Part shown: positions 1-5,241 of the stretch, piece by piece | Position numbering within the stretch: position 1 is the stretch's first letter | How the letters are laid out: each line of letters starts with the position of its first letter | Source: Bacteroidota bacterium | Lineage (GTDB): Bacteria; Bacteroidota; Bacteroidia; AKYH767-A; JABDAW01 | DNA: 5,639 nucleotides | Assembly: GCA_023251595.1 (NCBI GenBank) | Contig: JAHEYM010000288.1 | Location: 1 to 5,639, forward strand | Direction of reading: 5' to 3' | The notes under the pieces: generated by a model | Seen by the model: only the letters and a program-made list of their open reading frames with translations | Databases searched by the model: none | What the model was told of the DNA's origin: nothing | Program-made: the position numbers and the translations under genes

Positions 1-1
1 C

Positions 2-466
2 TATAGTTATATTACGGATGTTGTATTTGGAAGTACAAAATTCAAAGGACATACTGAATACAGTGGTTTAGCTTGGACTTCCAAATTTGTGGATAATTGC
101 ACTTTAGAATTTATCACAATGAAATTGCGTGGTCATCTCGATTACTCAAATCTGGTTACAATTTATAAAATAAATTTTTCGCAATGCACGGTAAAAAATT
201 CTGATGAGATTGATTTTTCTTCATGCTCAATAGTCTATAATGATTATTATTCATTTGGAAAATATGAAAAACATTTTAATAATGACCTTGAAAATTTCAA
301 TAAAGGCGAACTTAAAACACATTCTAATTCGAAACGTTTTGTGGTTCAAAATGGGATTCACTTCCAATTGACTGACTTTTTCAAAGAAAGATTTGATATA
401 ACAAAAAAGGATATGTTAATGTTGTATAAAGCATTCGAACTGGTTTCAAAAGCTTGTAAAAAATAA
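2..466 (+). CDS. Hypothetical protein, 5' end outside window
   Basis: I do not recognise this protein. The frame is open from base 2 to the TAA at 464-466, so at least 154 codons are visible and the real start probably lies upstream of the window. A GTG at 89 could start a 125-residue version, but the codons before it read as ordinary protein (FKGHTEYSGLAWTSKF), which favours a truncated longer gene. The visible part is rich in Phe, Tyr, Asn and Lys, with alternating hydrophobic stretches that suggest beta strands, and ends in a probable amphipathic helix (KKDMLMLYKAFELVSKACKK). No signal peptide or membrane segment is visible in the part seen. The stop is one base before the ATG of the next gene, so the two are probably co-transcribed and translationally coupled. 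Coding status is fairly sure; function is unknown. Confidence 0.7.
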   Translation, partial: YSYITDVVFGSTKFKGHTEYSGLAWTSKFVDNCTLEFITMKLRGHLDYSNLVTIYKINFSQCTVKNSDEIDFSSCSIVYNDYYSFGKYEKHFNNDLENFNKGELKTHSNSKRFVVQNGIHFQLTDFFKERFDITKKDMLMLYKAFELVSKACKK

Positions 467-467
467 T

Positions 468-1367
468 ATGAAAACAAAAATAATTTTATTATCGCTTTTT
501 ACTTTTTTACTAACTACAAGTAAAATAGCCGCCCAAACAAATGTTGAAGAGGCGATAGCTACGTTTCAATTAGCTCAGGACGAATTTACCCGTCTGCAAT
601 ATGCCAAGGCCTTAGTATATTTGGATAAAGTTGAAAAGCTAAACCCGGATGCTAAAGTTAAAACCAGTTATTTAAAGGCTAAATGCTATAAAGAAGAACT
701 TCAGAAGAATCGGGATCGGGTTAATAACAGATCCGTAAAAATGTATAATGAATGCATGGCTTGTATTGGATATTATAATAGCAATGGTAAAGACGAAGAA
801 AAAAAGGCAGAACTCTTAAAAATTAAAATTACTTTAGAAAATACAAAGTTAGGTGACCTCATTAAGAAATTTGAAGGCATGTCAACAAATGATGCATATA
901 ATTTAATTGTTGAAGCTATGAATAAGTATCCTATGCGTCCACAAAGTTTTGCTCAACCATGGAACAAGGTTTGGATGGATAAATGTATATTCTGTATTAC
1001 GACCAGTGGATGGGAAGGTGATTACGGCGATGTTTCGTTTATTTCTATAAACCTTGGCGATGCCTACATTCCTGAAGGCGGCAAGGAACTAAAAACAAAT
1101 AATGAAAACTCATTTGTTAATGTATCTGACCTCTATCCTGACATTAAAAAATATAATAAATATCGTGTGATAGATATGGATAACTATTTAAAAGGGATAA
1201 ATAAAACTCATAGCTTTAACGGTCATTTTTTCAAAAACCCTTTTTCAAAAAGCGATCATGGTTTTGATTTCTACTATATTATTGGTGAATTAAATGAGGA
1301 AAAACAAAATGATGTAACAATGGCATTTATAGCTCTAATAAAAAATTGTGGTGGTGGAATGAAGTAA
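468..1367 (+). CDS. Secreted TPR-like hypothetical protein
   Basis: This 299-residue protein is probably exported. Residues 1-22 form a signal peptide: KTK, a hydrophobic core at about 5-17 (IILLSLFTFLLTT), then SKIAAQ with likely cleavage near residue 22. There is no lipobox cysteine, so a periplasmic or outer-face location is inferred. Residues 26-80 (VEEAIATFQLAQDEF, YAKALVYLDKVEKLNP, KTSYLKAKCYKEEL) have the helical spacing and the A/Y/L and P positions of tetratricopeptide repeats, which usually mediate protein contacts. Residues 140-299 form a separate domain with a Trp/Cys-rich stretch (WNKVWMDKCIFCITTSGWEG at 165-184) and many aromatic residues; I cannot name its family. The ATG at 468 lies one base after the preceding stop, with only an A-rich leader and no Shine-Dalgarno. 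It is probably the second gene of an operon. Its closing segment (NDVTMAFIALIKNC) resembles the end of the upstream protein. Confidence 0.8.
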   Translation: MKTKIILLSLFTFLLTTSKIAAQTNVEEAIATFQLAQDEFTRLQYAKALVYLDKVEKLNPDAKVKTSYLKAKCYKEELQKNRDRVNNRSVKMYNECMACIGYYNSNGKDEEKKAELLKIKITLENTKLGDLIKKFEGMSTNDAYNLIVEAMNKYPMRPQSFAQPWNKVWMDKCIFCITTSGWEGDYGDVSFISINLGDAYIPEGGKELKTNNENSFVNVSDLYPDIKKYNKYRVIDMDNYLKGINKTHSFNGHFFKNPFSKSDHGFDFYYIIGELNEEKQNDVTMAFIALIKNCGGGMK

Positions 1368-1396
1368 AGTATTTATTAGACAATGGTTTAGTGGTT

Positions 1397-1417
1397 AAAA
1401 GTGCGTAAAAAGAAAAG
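1397..1417 (+). repeat. Left copy of 21-bp direct repeat bracketing BRO remnant
   Basis: The core reads AAAAGTGC then GTAAAAAGAAAAG and matches 2135-2155 at 20 of 21 positions (C at 1404, A at 2142). Weaker similarity extends outward on both sides (1388-1424 against 2125-2162). It ends three bases before the stop codon (minus strand) of the BRO tail. It may be a duplicated target or a recombination end; its A-richness means chance similarity cannot be excluded. Confidence 0.5.
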
Positions 1418-1420
1418 GCT

Positions 1421-2120
1421 TTATTCTCCTTTATCTATTTTCCGCTTCACTTTGACTGTAGGCAGAAAATTTTCGTTAGTGATCACCTTCTTCCCTGTTT
1501 TCTGTTCGAGAGCGAGCCGCGCATCTTTTGCAATTCTGCCACCTTTCTTTCCTGCCTTTGCATTTTCCTGAAGACCTTTTGCTCGTTCAGCTTCTGCTAT
1601 TGCTCTTGTTAAGAGTTCGGCGAGAGGATAGTTTCAAAAGATTTTATCACAAATTGTCCTGTTCTTTCAGGATAGCGTACTGATTAGCAACAATATTTTT
1701 TTTTAGCGCAAAGTTCGCGAAGGTTAAGCGCAAAGGACGCAAAGTAGCTAATTCCTTTTTTCTTTGTCTGCATTCTCTTTCTCTTTCTCGCTCTGTTTCT
1801 GATTTCGCCAGCCATTGTTTAAACGGTTCGGCTTTGGGGGAGGGGATCGATTGGATTAGCCGTAGAAGTTGTTCGGTATCTCCAACATCAGTAAGATAAT
1901 ATTTACCATCTTCGGATTGCATTTTCAGTTGTCCCAATTTTTGGGACAACTCACTTCCTTCAAAATTCAGATTGGTTTTTAGGGCATTCCAATACTTTCT
2001 GGGTCTTGGACTATCCGTTAAGATTTCGATGATATCCACTATGCTGAAATACCATTTTTCAGCTTCCGCATCATAATGACTGCGGACTTTTTTGTTCTCA
2101 AAAAGCTTAATGTTGCTCAT
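1421..2120 (-). pseudogene. BRO-family (Bro-N antirepressor-like) protein, broken
   Basis: The ATG at 2120 opens a 157-codon frame. Residues 1-106 are a clear Bro-N domain: MSNIKLFENKKVR, EKWYFSIVDIIEIL, PRPRKYWNALK, DGKYYLTDVGDTEQLLRLIQ, SIPSPKAEPFKQWLAK. Such domains are DNA-binding modules of phage and viral antirepressor-like proteins and of chromosomal DinD-like proteins. After residue 106 homology stops: a low-complexity TERERERE run follows, then residues 126-138 translate an intergenic-type CGCAAAG repeat, and the frame ends at 1647. In a different frame, 1421-1633 encodes a typical C-terminal tail of the same family (GLQENAKAGKKGGRIAKDAR, LEQKTGKKVITNENFL) ending in TAA. Intact relatives, from memory, are about 270-300 residues, so roughly 100 middle residues are missing and the reading frame is broken. 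The N-terminal piece may still be expressed as a short DNA-binding protein, but the gene as a whole is a pseudogene. A 21-bp direct repeat brackets it. Confidence 0.8.
1706..1744 (+). repeat. CGCAAAG-type dispersed repeat inside the BRO gene
   Basis: Two GCGCAAAG units (1706-1713, 1728-1735) and one GACGCAAAG (1736-1744) are separated by TTCGCGAAGGTTAA. On the minus strand it reads CTTTGCGTCC-TTTGCGC-TTAACC. Repeats of this form are common between genes in Bacteroidota and several other phyla. Here it lies within the disrupted BRO frame next to a T-run (1697-1704), exactly where family homology is lost. Confidence 0.7.
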
Positions 2121-2134
2121 GTGTTTAGGATTTA

Positions 2135-2155
2135 AAAAGTGAGTAAAAAGAAAAG
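2135..2155 (+). repeat. Right copy of 21-bp direct repeat bracketing BRO remnant
   Basis: This matches 1397-1417 at 20 of 21 positions in the same orientation. It begins 15 bases from the BRO start codon and contains the GTG start and first codons (VSKKKS) of the small ORF at 2139; the left copy would read VRKKKR in the equivalent frame. A shorter, inverted similarity (AAAGTGAGT followed by an A-run, minus strand) also occurs at the end of selD near 2326-2340. Confidence 0.5.
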
Positions 2156-2321
2156 TTTTTATGATGAAAATTGGGACTCAAATCAAAGTTCAAATATAGA
2201 GGTTTCTTCTATCACTACCAACAAATCAAATTTAATCAGCAAAATCCCATACCTTCGCACGCTACGGCAGGCAAGAGCGTCATCTGCTTTCTATAAATTA
2301 CTCCTGATAATACGGAACTAA
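2139..2321 (+). CDS. Possible small hypothetical protein or gene fragment
   Basis: A 60-codon frame starts at GTG 2139 and ends at TAA 2319-2321. Residues 1-40 (SKKKSFYDENWDSNQSS, IEVSSITTNKSN) look like ordinary hydrophilic protein, with a Trp/Asp-rich start. The last 20 residues (LRTLRQARASSAFYK) derive from a more GC-rich stretch, CACGCTACGGCAGGCAAGAG, that looks foreign to the rest, so the frame may be the truncated 5' end of a once longer gene. There is no recognisable family, signal peptide or Shine-Dalgarno. It diverges from the BRO remnant, with starts 18 bases apart, and converges on selD, whose stop is 8 bases beyond its own. If the BRO cassette is removed between its direct repeats, this frame would start about 33 bases after the secreted TPR-like gene and could be a third operon member. 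Evidence for real expression is weak. Confidence 0.25.
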   Translation: MSKKKSFYDENWDSNQSSNIEVSSITTNKSNLISKIPYLRTLRQARASSAFYKLLLIIRN

Positions 2322-2329
2322 CCTGATTT

Positions 2330-3376
2330 TTAACTCACTTTAATTCTAATGCTTTCGCCTTCCTTAACGCTATTTAATTTTCCAATCGGGTGAAGAAGCT
2401 CTTCAGGGATTCCCTGATTTCGTGCTTCCACAATAAATTCATCAGCATGATCAGGATGAACTGCGACTAATAATCCACCGCTGGTTTGAGGGTCGCAGAG
2501 CATGATAAATGAGGTACCTTCAATTCCTGAAACTTTATTTTCAACTGCATTCCAATTTTTATAGGTATTATCGGGAAAGCACATTTGTTTTATATAATTC
2601 TCTACGTTTGCGAATATGGGAATTTCTGAAAATTTAATTTCCGCAACGAGATTTGAACCTTCGGTCATTTCGACGAGATGACCTAATAAACCGAAACCTG
2701 TTACATCAGTCATCGCTGAAATATAATTTAATTTACCGAATTGTTCGCCCGCTTTATTTAATGTACACATAGATTTAACAACGGCGACATGATCTTCAGG
2801 TGTAATTAATCCTCTTTTAATCGCAGTGCCCAGAACGCCCGTCCCGAGCCGTTTTGTGAGAAAAAGAAGATCGCCGGCTTTCGCGGTATTATTTTTTTTA
2901 ATATGAGTTAATGGTGCGATTCCATTTACCGATAAACCGAAAATTGGCTCGGGAGAGTCGATGCTGTGTCCGCCGGCGAGAGGAATTCCTGCTTCTGAAC
3001 AAATAGACATGGCACCTTTCACAACCAATCCTGCTAATTCGGGAGCAATCTTTTTTACGGGCCAACCGAGAATTGCTATTGCGAGCAGCGGTTTTCCGCC
3101 CATCGCATATATATCGCTGAGTGCATTTGCAGCTGCAATTCGTCCGAACTCTTCGGGATCATCGACAATGGGTGCAAAGAAATCGACGGTGCTGATGAGT
3201 GCTTGTCCGTTGAGTTCAATAACTGCTGCATCATCACGACCGGAATTTCCGACGATCAGATTTGGAAAATGATTTTGCGCTTCATTTCCTTTTAATATTA
3301 CATCGAGGACTTGTGGTGCGATTTTGCATCCACATCCTCCTCCATGGCTAAAATGCGTTAGTTTAATTTCTTCCAT
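2330..3376 (-). CDS. selD: Selenophosphate synthetase (selenide, water dikinase), Cys form
   Basis: SelD makes selenophosphate from selenide and ATP in the cytoplasm, releasing AMP and phosphate; selenophosphate is the selenium donor for 2-selenouridine in tRNA and for selenocysteine. The 348-residue product has the usual family length. The N-terminal loop HGGGCGCK (11-18) carries the catalytic Cys15 and Lys18, equivalent to E. coli Cys17 and Lys20; cysteine rather than selenocysteine is encoded, so its synthesis does not depend on UGA recoding. Metal and ATP-binding aspartates are in GRDDAA (49), NALSDIYAMGG (88) and MTDVTGFGLLGH (224), and the C-terminal signature DPQTSGGLL lies at 295-303. 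All key residues seem present. The ATG at 3376 puts the catalytic loop at the expected distance; only AT-rich sequence without a Shine-Dalgarno precedes it. It follows mnmH in the same direction, separated by 136 bases that are largely a palindromic repeat, and is probably co-transcribed with it. No selA, selB or selC is visible here. Confidence 0.97.
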   Translation of the reverse strand: MEEIKLTHFSHGGGCGCKIAPQVLDVILKGNEAQNHFPNLIVGNSGRDDAAVIELNGQALISTVDFFAPIVDDPEEFGRIAAANALSDIYAMGGKPLLAIAILGWPVKKIAPELAGLVVKGAMSICSEAGIPLAGGHSIDSPEPIFGLSVNGIAPLTHIKKNNTAKAGDLLFLTKRLGTGVLGTAIKRGLITPEDHVAVVKSMCTLNKAGEQFGKLNYISAMTDVTGFGLLGHLVEMTEGSNLVAEIKFSEIPIFANVENYIKQMCFPDNTYKNWNAVENKVSGIEGTSFIMLCDPQTSGGLLVAVHPDHADEFIVEARNQGIPEELLHPIGKLNSVKEGESIRIKVS

Positions 3377-3412
3377 TTTTTATTTTTTATTGGTTGAATA
3401 AAGAGTTTTTTT

Positions 3413-3522
3413 GGAACGCTGATAACGCCCTCATCCCCGGCCCTTCTCCCAAGGGAGAAGGGAGTCTATTTCCCTCTCCTTTTTGGGAGAGGGATCAAGG
3501 GTGAGGGTGTCATCAGCGTTCT
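3413..3522. repeat. Three-armed palindromic repeat between mnmH and selD
   Basis: An outer inverted repeat, GAACGCTGAT at 3414-3423 with ATCAGCGTTC at 3512-3521, extends inward with mismatches (CCCTCA at 3428-3433 with TGAGGG at 3502-3507). It encloses two hairpins: a perfect 10-bp one, CCCTTCTCCC-AA-GGGAGAAGGG (3441-3462), and an 8-bp one, CCCTCTCC-TTTTTG-GGAGAGGG (3472-3493). As DNA it could form a cruciform and as RNA a three-way junction. CCCTCATCC/GGGAGAAGGG palindromes of this kind are dispersed in many bacterial genomes. The right arm encodes the last codons and stop of mnmH. In the mnmH-selD transcript it could slow decay or attenuate, but no U-run follows the stem, so I do not call it a terminator. 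Confidence 0.85.
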
Positions 3523-4544
3523 ATTTTCGATGCCAATGATTTTATATCTTCCATGAAATTGGATGAATCAACCGACTCTATATTCAATTCATATATAGAA
3601 TTTATTTCACGTTGGGAGAGACCATATATATACATTTTATCATAATATTGGAGCATCATTTTCACCCAGGAAATTTTATCTCCTGATAACAGAAATTCAA
3701 TAGATTGACGTAATCGCAAGTCTCCCAATCTTTTTCTCAGACAGGTCGTTCTTTCAATCAATTCTTCGACAGGAAAATTCGCATATTCTTTTTCCAGTTT
3801 TTCAACACGGTAATTATCATCTCTGTTTATTTTAACGACCGGGGCTTTTCTGATAACTCTATATATATGATCCGGAATATTAACTTTTCCGATTTGCCGG
3901 CTTTCATCTTCAAGCCAAAGATTTTTATTTTTATTTATATAATGAAGTTTTAATGCGAGATCATTTTCGAATTGTTCGTTGGTGGGTTGTGGTTCCTGTC
4001 CAAGAGCGCCGAAAGTTGAACCTTTATGATGAGCCAATTGTTCGAGATCGATGATTTGTTCGCCGGCATCTGCGAGCTGATGCAGCACAATTGTTTTTCC
4101 TGAGCCGGTAAGTCCGCCGACTACAATGATGGGATACGTCTCCTCGAATTTTTGCAGAGCCCAACGCCTGTATGTTTTGTACCCATTTTTCAACATAGTA
4201 ACCTGAAAACCATACAGCGAAAGAAGCCACGTCATAATGTTACTGCGAAGACCTCCACGCCAGCAATAAGTGAAGACATGCTTCGACGTGGCCATTTGGG
4301 TAGCTTGTTCAATGTAGGATGAAAATTTCGTTCCACACAGATCAAACCCTTTGAGGATGGCCTTTTCACGACCTTCACGTTTGAAAGTGATACCTACTTC
4401 GCGACGGGCATCATCATCGAGCAATGGTAGATTGAGCGCACCCGGAATATGACCTTGTTCATATTCTCTAGGACTACGCACATCGAAAATGGTATGGTCT
4501 TTTGCCTTTTCAAGAAATTCTGCGAGGTCTGCCGTGGTTGCCAA
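3513..4544 (-). CDS. mnmH: tRNA 2-selenouridine synthase (MnmH/SelU)
   Basis: MnmH replaces the sulfur of 2-thiouridine by selenium at the wobble position of tRNA-Lys, -Glu and -Gln, using selenophosphate from SelD, by way of a geranylated intermediate. Residues 1-130 form a rhodanese domain: FDVRSPREYEQGHIPGALNL at 20-39 and the active-site loop YCWRGGLRS with Cys94, equivalent to E. coli Cys97. Residues 138-343 form the P-loop half: Walker A GGLTGSGKT at 143-151, the family motif KGSTFGALGQEPQPTNEQFE at 174-193, and LEDESRQIGKVNIP at 211-224. At 343 residues it is slightly shorter than the E. coli protein (about 364). No ATG is available: an in-frame TAG lies five codons upstream, and TTG at 4544 is the best start because it leaves about 20 residues before DVR, as in relatives. 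The last codons (GAA CGC TGA) belong to the palindromic repeat. It is probably the first gene of an operon with selD. Confidence 0.96.
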   Translation of the reverse strand: MATTADLAEFLEKAKDHTIFDVRSPREYEQGHIPGALNLPLLDDDARREVGITFKREGREKAILKGFDLCGTKFSSYIEQATQMATSKHVFTYCWRGGLRSNIMTWLLSLYGFQVTMLKNGYKTYRRWALQKFEETYPIIVVGGLTGSGKTIVLHQLADAGEQIIDLEQLAHHKGSTFGALGQEPQPTNEQFENDLALKLHYINKNKNLWLEDESRQIGKVNIPDHIYRVIRKAPVVKINRDDNYRVEKLEKEYANFPVEELIERTTCLRKRLGDLRLRQSIEFLLSGDKISWVKMMLQYYDKMYIYGLSQREINSIYELNIESVDSSNFMEDIKSLASKIER

Positions 4545-4585
4545 AGGAAAAAATTTCTAAATGGTAGAGAAAACTGTTTTCGTTG

Positions 4586-4617
4586 CAAATGTAGTGTTAA
4601 CGCGACTTTCCGCCAAC
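4586..4617 (-). promoter_or_regulatory. Candidate Bacteroidota-type promoter for mnmH-selD
   Basis: On the minus strand, TACATTTG (4593 to 4586) matches the Bacteroidota -7 consensus TAnnTTTG exactly. GTTG (4617 to 4614) lies 20 bases upstream in the place of the -33 TTTG element. Transcription would begin near 4580, giving a leader of about 35 bases before the TTG start of mnmH. This is a motif match only. Confidence 0.5.
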
Positions 4618-4694
4618 TAAAATCAATAATATCAATAAAAGGAATAAAAAATATTTTGGTCAGCAATTGTCCCGATAAAATGAATGTGTCCACA

Positions 4695-4787
4695 CCCTCA
4701 TCCCCGTCCCTTCTCCCAAGGGAGAAGGGTGCCCGCCTCTTTCTCCTCGTCTATGGCAAGGGAGAAGGATTGAAGCTGAGGGGAGAA
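4695..4787. repeat. Second copy of CCCTCATCC palindromic repeat, degenerate
   Basis: Bases 4695-4729 match 3428-3462 at 34 of 35 positions, including the perfect CCCTTCTCCC-AA-GGGAGAAGGG hairpin (4708-4729). The right half is diverged: a CTCTTTCTCC/AAGGGAGAAGG remnant and a closing TGAGGGG (4778-4784) still mirror the left arm loosely. The flanking GAACGCTGAT arms of the first copy are absent. It sits about 80 bases upstream of the candidate mnmH promoter. Confidence 0.8.
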
Positions 4788-4926
4788 AACTTAGAATGTA
4801 GTCGGAAATTTCTTCGAATACGAACATAAAATTGCCCATGAATCTGTCTCAAAAATAAAAGTTTGTCCTTGACTGAAGGTTATAGCTGTCTTTACTTTGC
4901 TTCATAATTCAAAGAAAGAATGAAAA

Positions 4927-5003
4927 AAAATGCTGCTTTTCGTTTCCTTATGGATCTCGGTTTCGCGCTTCGACCTTGTACATACAGCTTTTCGCAGCAT
5001 TTT
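4927..5003. other. 10-bp hairpin with 57-base loop
   Basis: AAAATGCTGC (4927-4936) is perfectly complementary to GCAGCATTTT (4994-5003). The loop is comparatively GC-rich (GGATCTCGG, TTCGCGCTTCGACC) and contains a second copy of GCTTTTCG, which also spans the inner edge of the left arm. In the + direction the stem ends in TTTT followed by AATAATATAA, which is too poor a U-run for a confident terminator. It may be part of a larger structured element with 5020-5168. Confidence 0.5.
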
Positions 5004-5019
5004 AATAATATAAAAGGAA

Positions 5020-5168
5020 AACAACACATGACCGAAAGGTGCTAAAATTTGGAAAGTTTAGTTAACCATGTTGTTGTTCGGTCGTAATGTGATTCTCTTG
5101 TGAAAGCAGGAGTGGTACGAGGGTGAATTAATTCGCTACTCTTTTCTGAACCGGATCACATTGCGACC
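5020..5168. ncRNA. Structured element with alternative stems (possible RNA or DNA element)
   Basis: Stem A pairs ATGACCGAA (5028-5036) with TTCGGTCGT (5077-5085), 9 pairs including one G-U; inside it GGT-CTAAA can pair with TTTAG-ACC (5038-5067). Stem B pairs 5080-5095 (GGTCGTAATGTGATTC) with 5153-5168 (GGATCACATTGCGACC), 16 pairs with two G-U; inside it AGGAGTGG (5108-5115) pairs with CTACTCTT (5136-5143). Stems A and B share bases 5080-5085, so they cannot both be complete. Such switching is seen in leader RNAs, but nested inverted repeats also occur at mobile-element ends. There is no match that I recognise to tRNA, RNase P, SRP or tmRNA. If transcribed rightward it would lie in the leader of the GxxExxY gene. 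The pairing is read directly; the function is unknown. Confidence 0.4.
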
Positions 5169-5206
5169 TTTATTTTGGATTTTTGATTATTTGAAGATTT
5201 TAAAAT

Positions 5207-5241
5207 GGAACGCAGATAACGCGGATTGGGCTGATGAACAC
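5207..5241 (+). repeat. AACGCGGAT-type dispersed repeat at the GxxExxY start
   Basis: The sequence GGAACGCAGATAACGC (5207-5222) continues as GGATTGGGCTGATGAACACTGA. Its first 16 bases match 3413-3428, the left arm of the mnmH-selD palindrome, at 15 of 16 positions. The later part contains the ATG of the next gene and its first codons (MNT). Repeats of this kind commonly adjoin GxxExxY genes in Bacteroidota and other phyla, a recollection rather than a search result. Confidence 0.65.

Larger units (their letters stand above)
4545..5233. other. Gene-free interval rich in structure
   Basis: No convincing protein-coding gene is seen between mnmH and the GxxExxY gene. From left to right it holds the mnmH leader and promoter (4545-4617), an AT-rich stretch, a partial copy of the palindromic repeat (4695-4787), about 130 bases without a clear signal (4788-4919), a hairpin (4927-5003), a dense set of inverted repeats (5020-5168), an AT-rich spacer, and an AACGCGGAT-type repeat (5207-5241). 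Frames that cross this interval have no protein-like content. Confidence 0.7.

Noticed and set aside
2961..3272. 103-codon open frame on the + strand
   Set aside because: It lies wholly inside selD on the opposite strand and has no protein-like features; selD has all family motifs.
3441..3493. Rho-independent terminator between mnmH and selD
   Set aside because: The hairpins are strong, but neither is followed by a U-run in the direction of transcription; the five Ts lie inside a hairpin loop and on the other strand.
4024..4230. 68-codon open frame on the minus strand
   Set aside because: It is an out-of-frame shadow within mnmH with Arg-rich, random-looking content.
3428..4787. CRISPR array
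   Set aside because: The two palindrome copies are over 1.2 kb apart with a gene between them; there is no regular repeat-spacer pattern and no cas gene.
4394..4829. Open frames on both strands over the start of mnmH and the palindromic repeat
   Set aside because: They overlap the mnmH 5' end, its promoter or the repeat, and part of the translation is simply the palindrome; no family resemblance.
4840..4862. Possible insertion-sequence end (GAATCTGTCTCAAAAATAAAAG)
   Set aside because: It resembles GTCTCAAAA-type transposon ends, but no matching inverted end or transposase is seen nearby.
4920..5045. 41-codon frame starting MKKNAAFRFLMDLGF
   Set aside because: It has a purine-rich leader but no recognisable family, spans a perfect hairpin, and is short enough to be chance; kept only as a side note in the findings.
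5080..5168. Possible tRNA or other standard RNA gene
   Set aside because: The closing stem is 16 bp, not 7, there is no T-loop GGTTCRA or anticodon arm, and no RNase P or SRP signature is visible.
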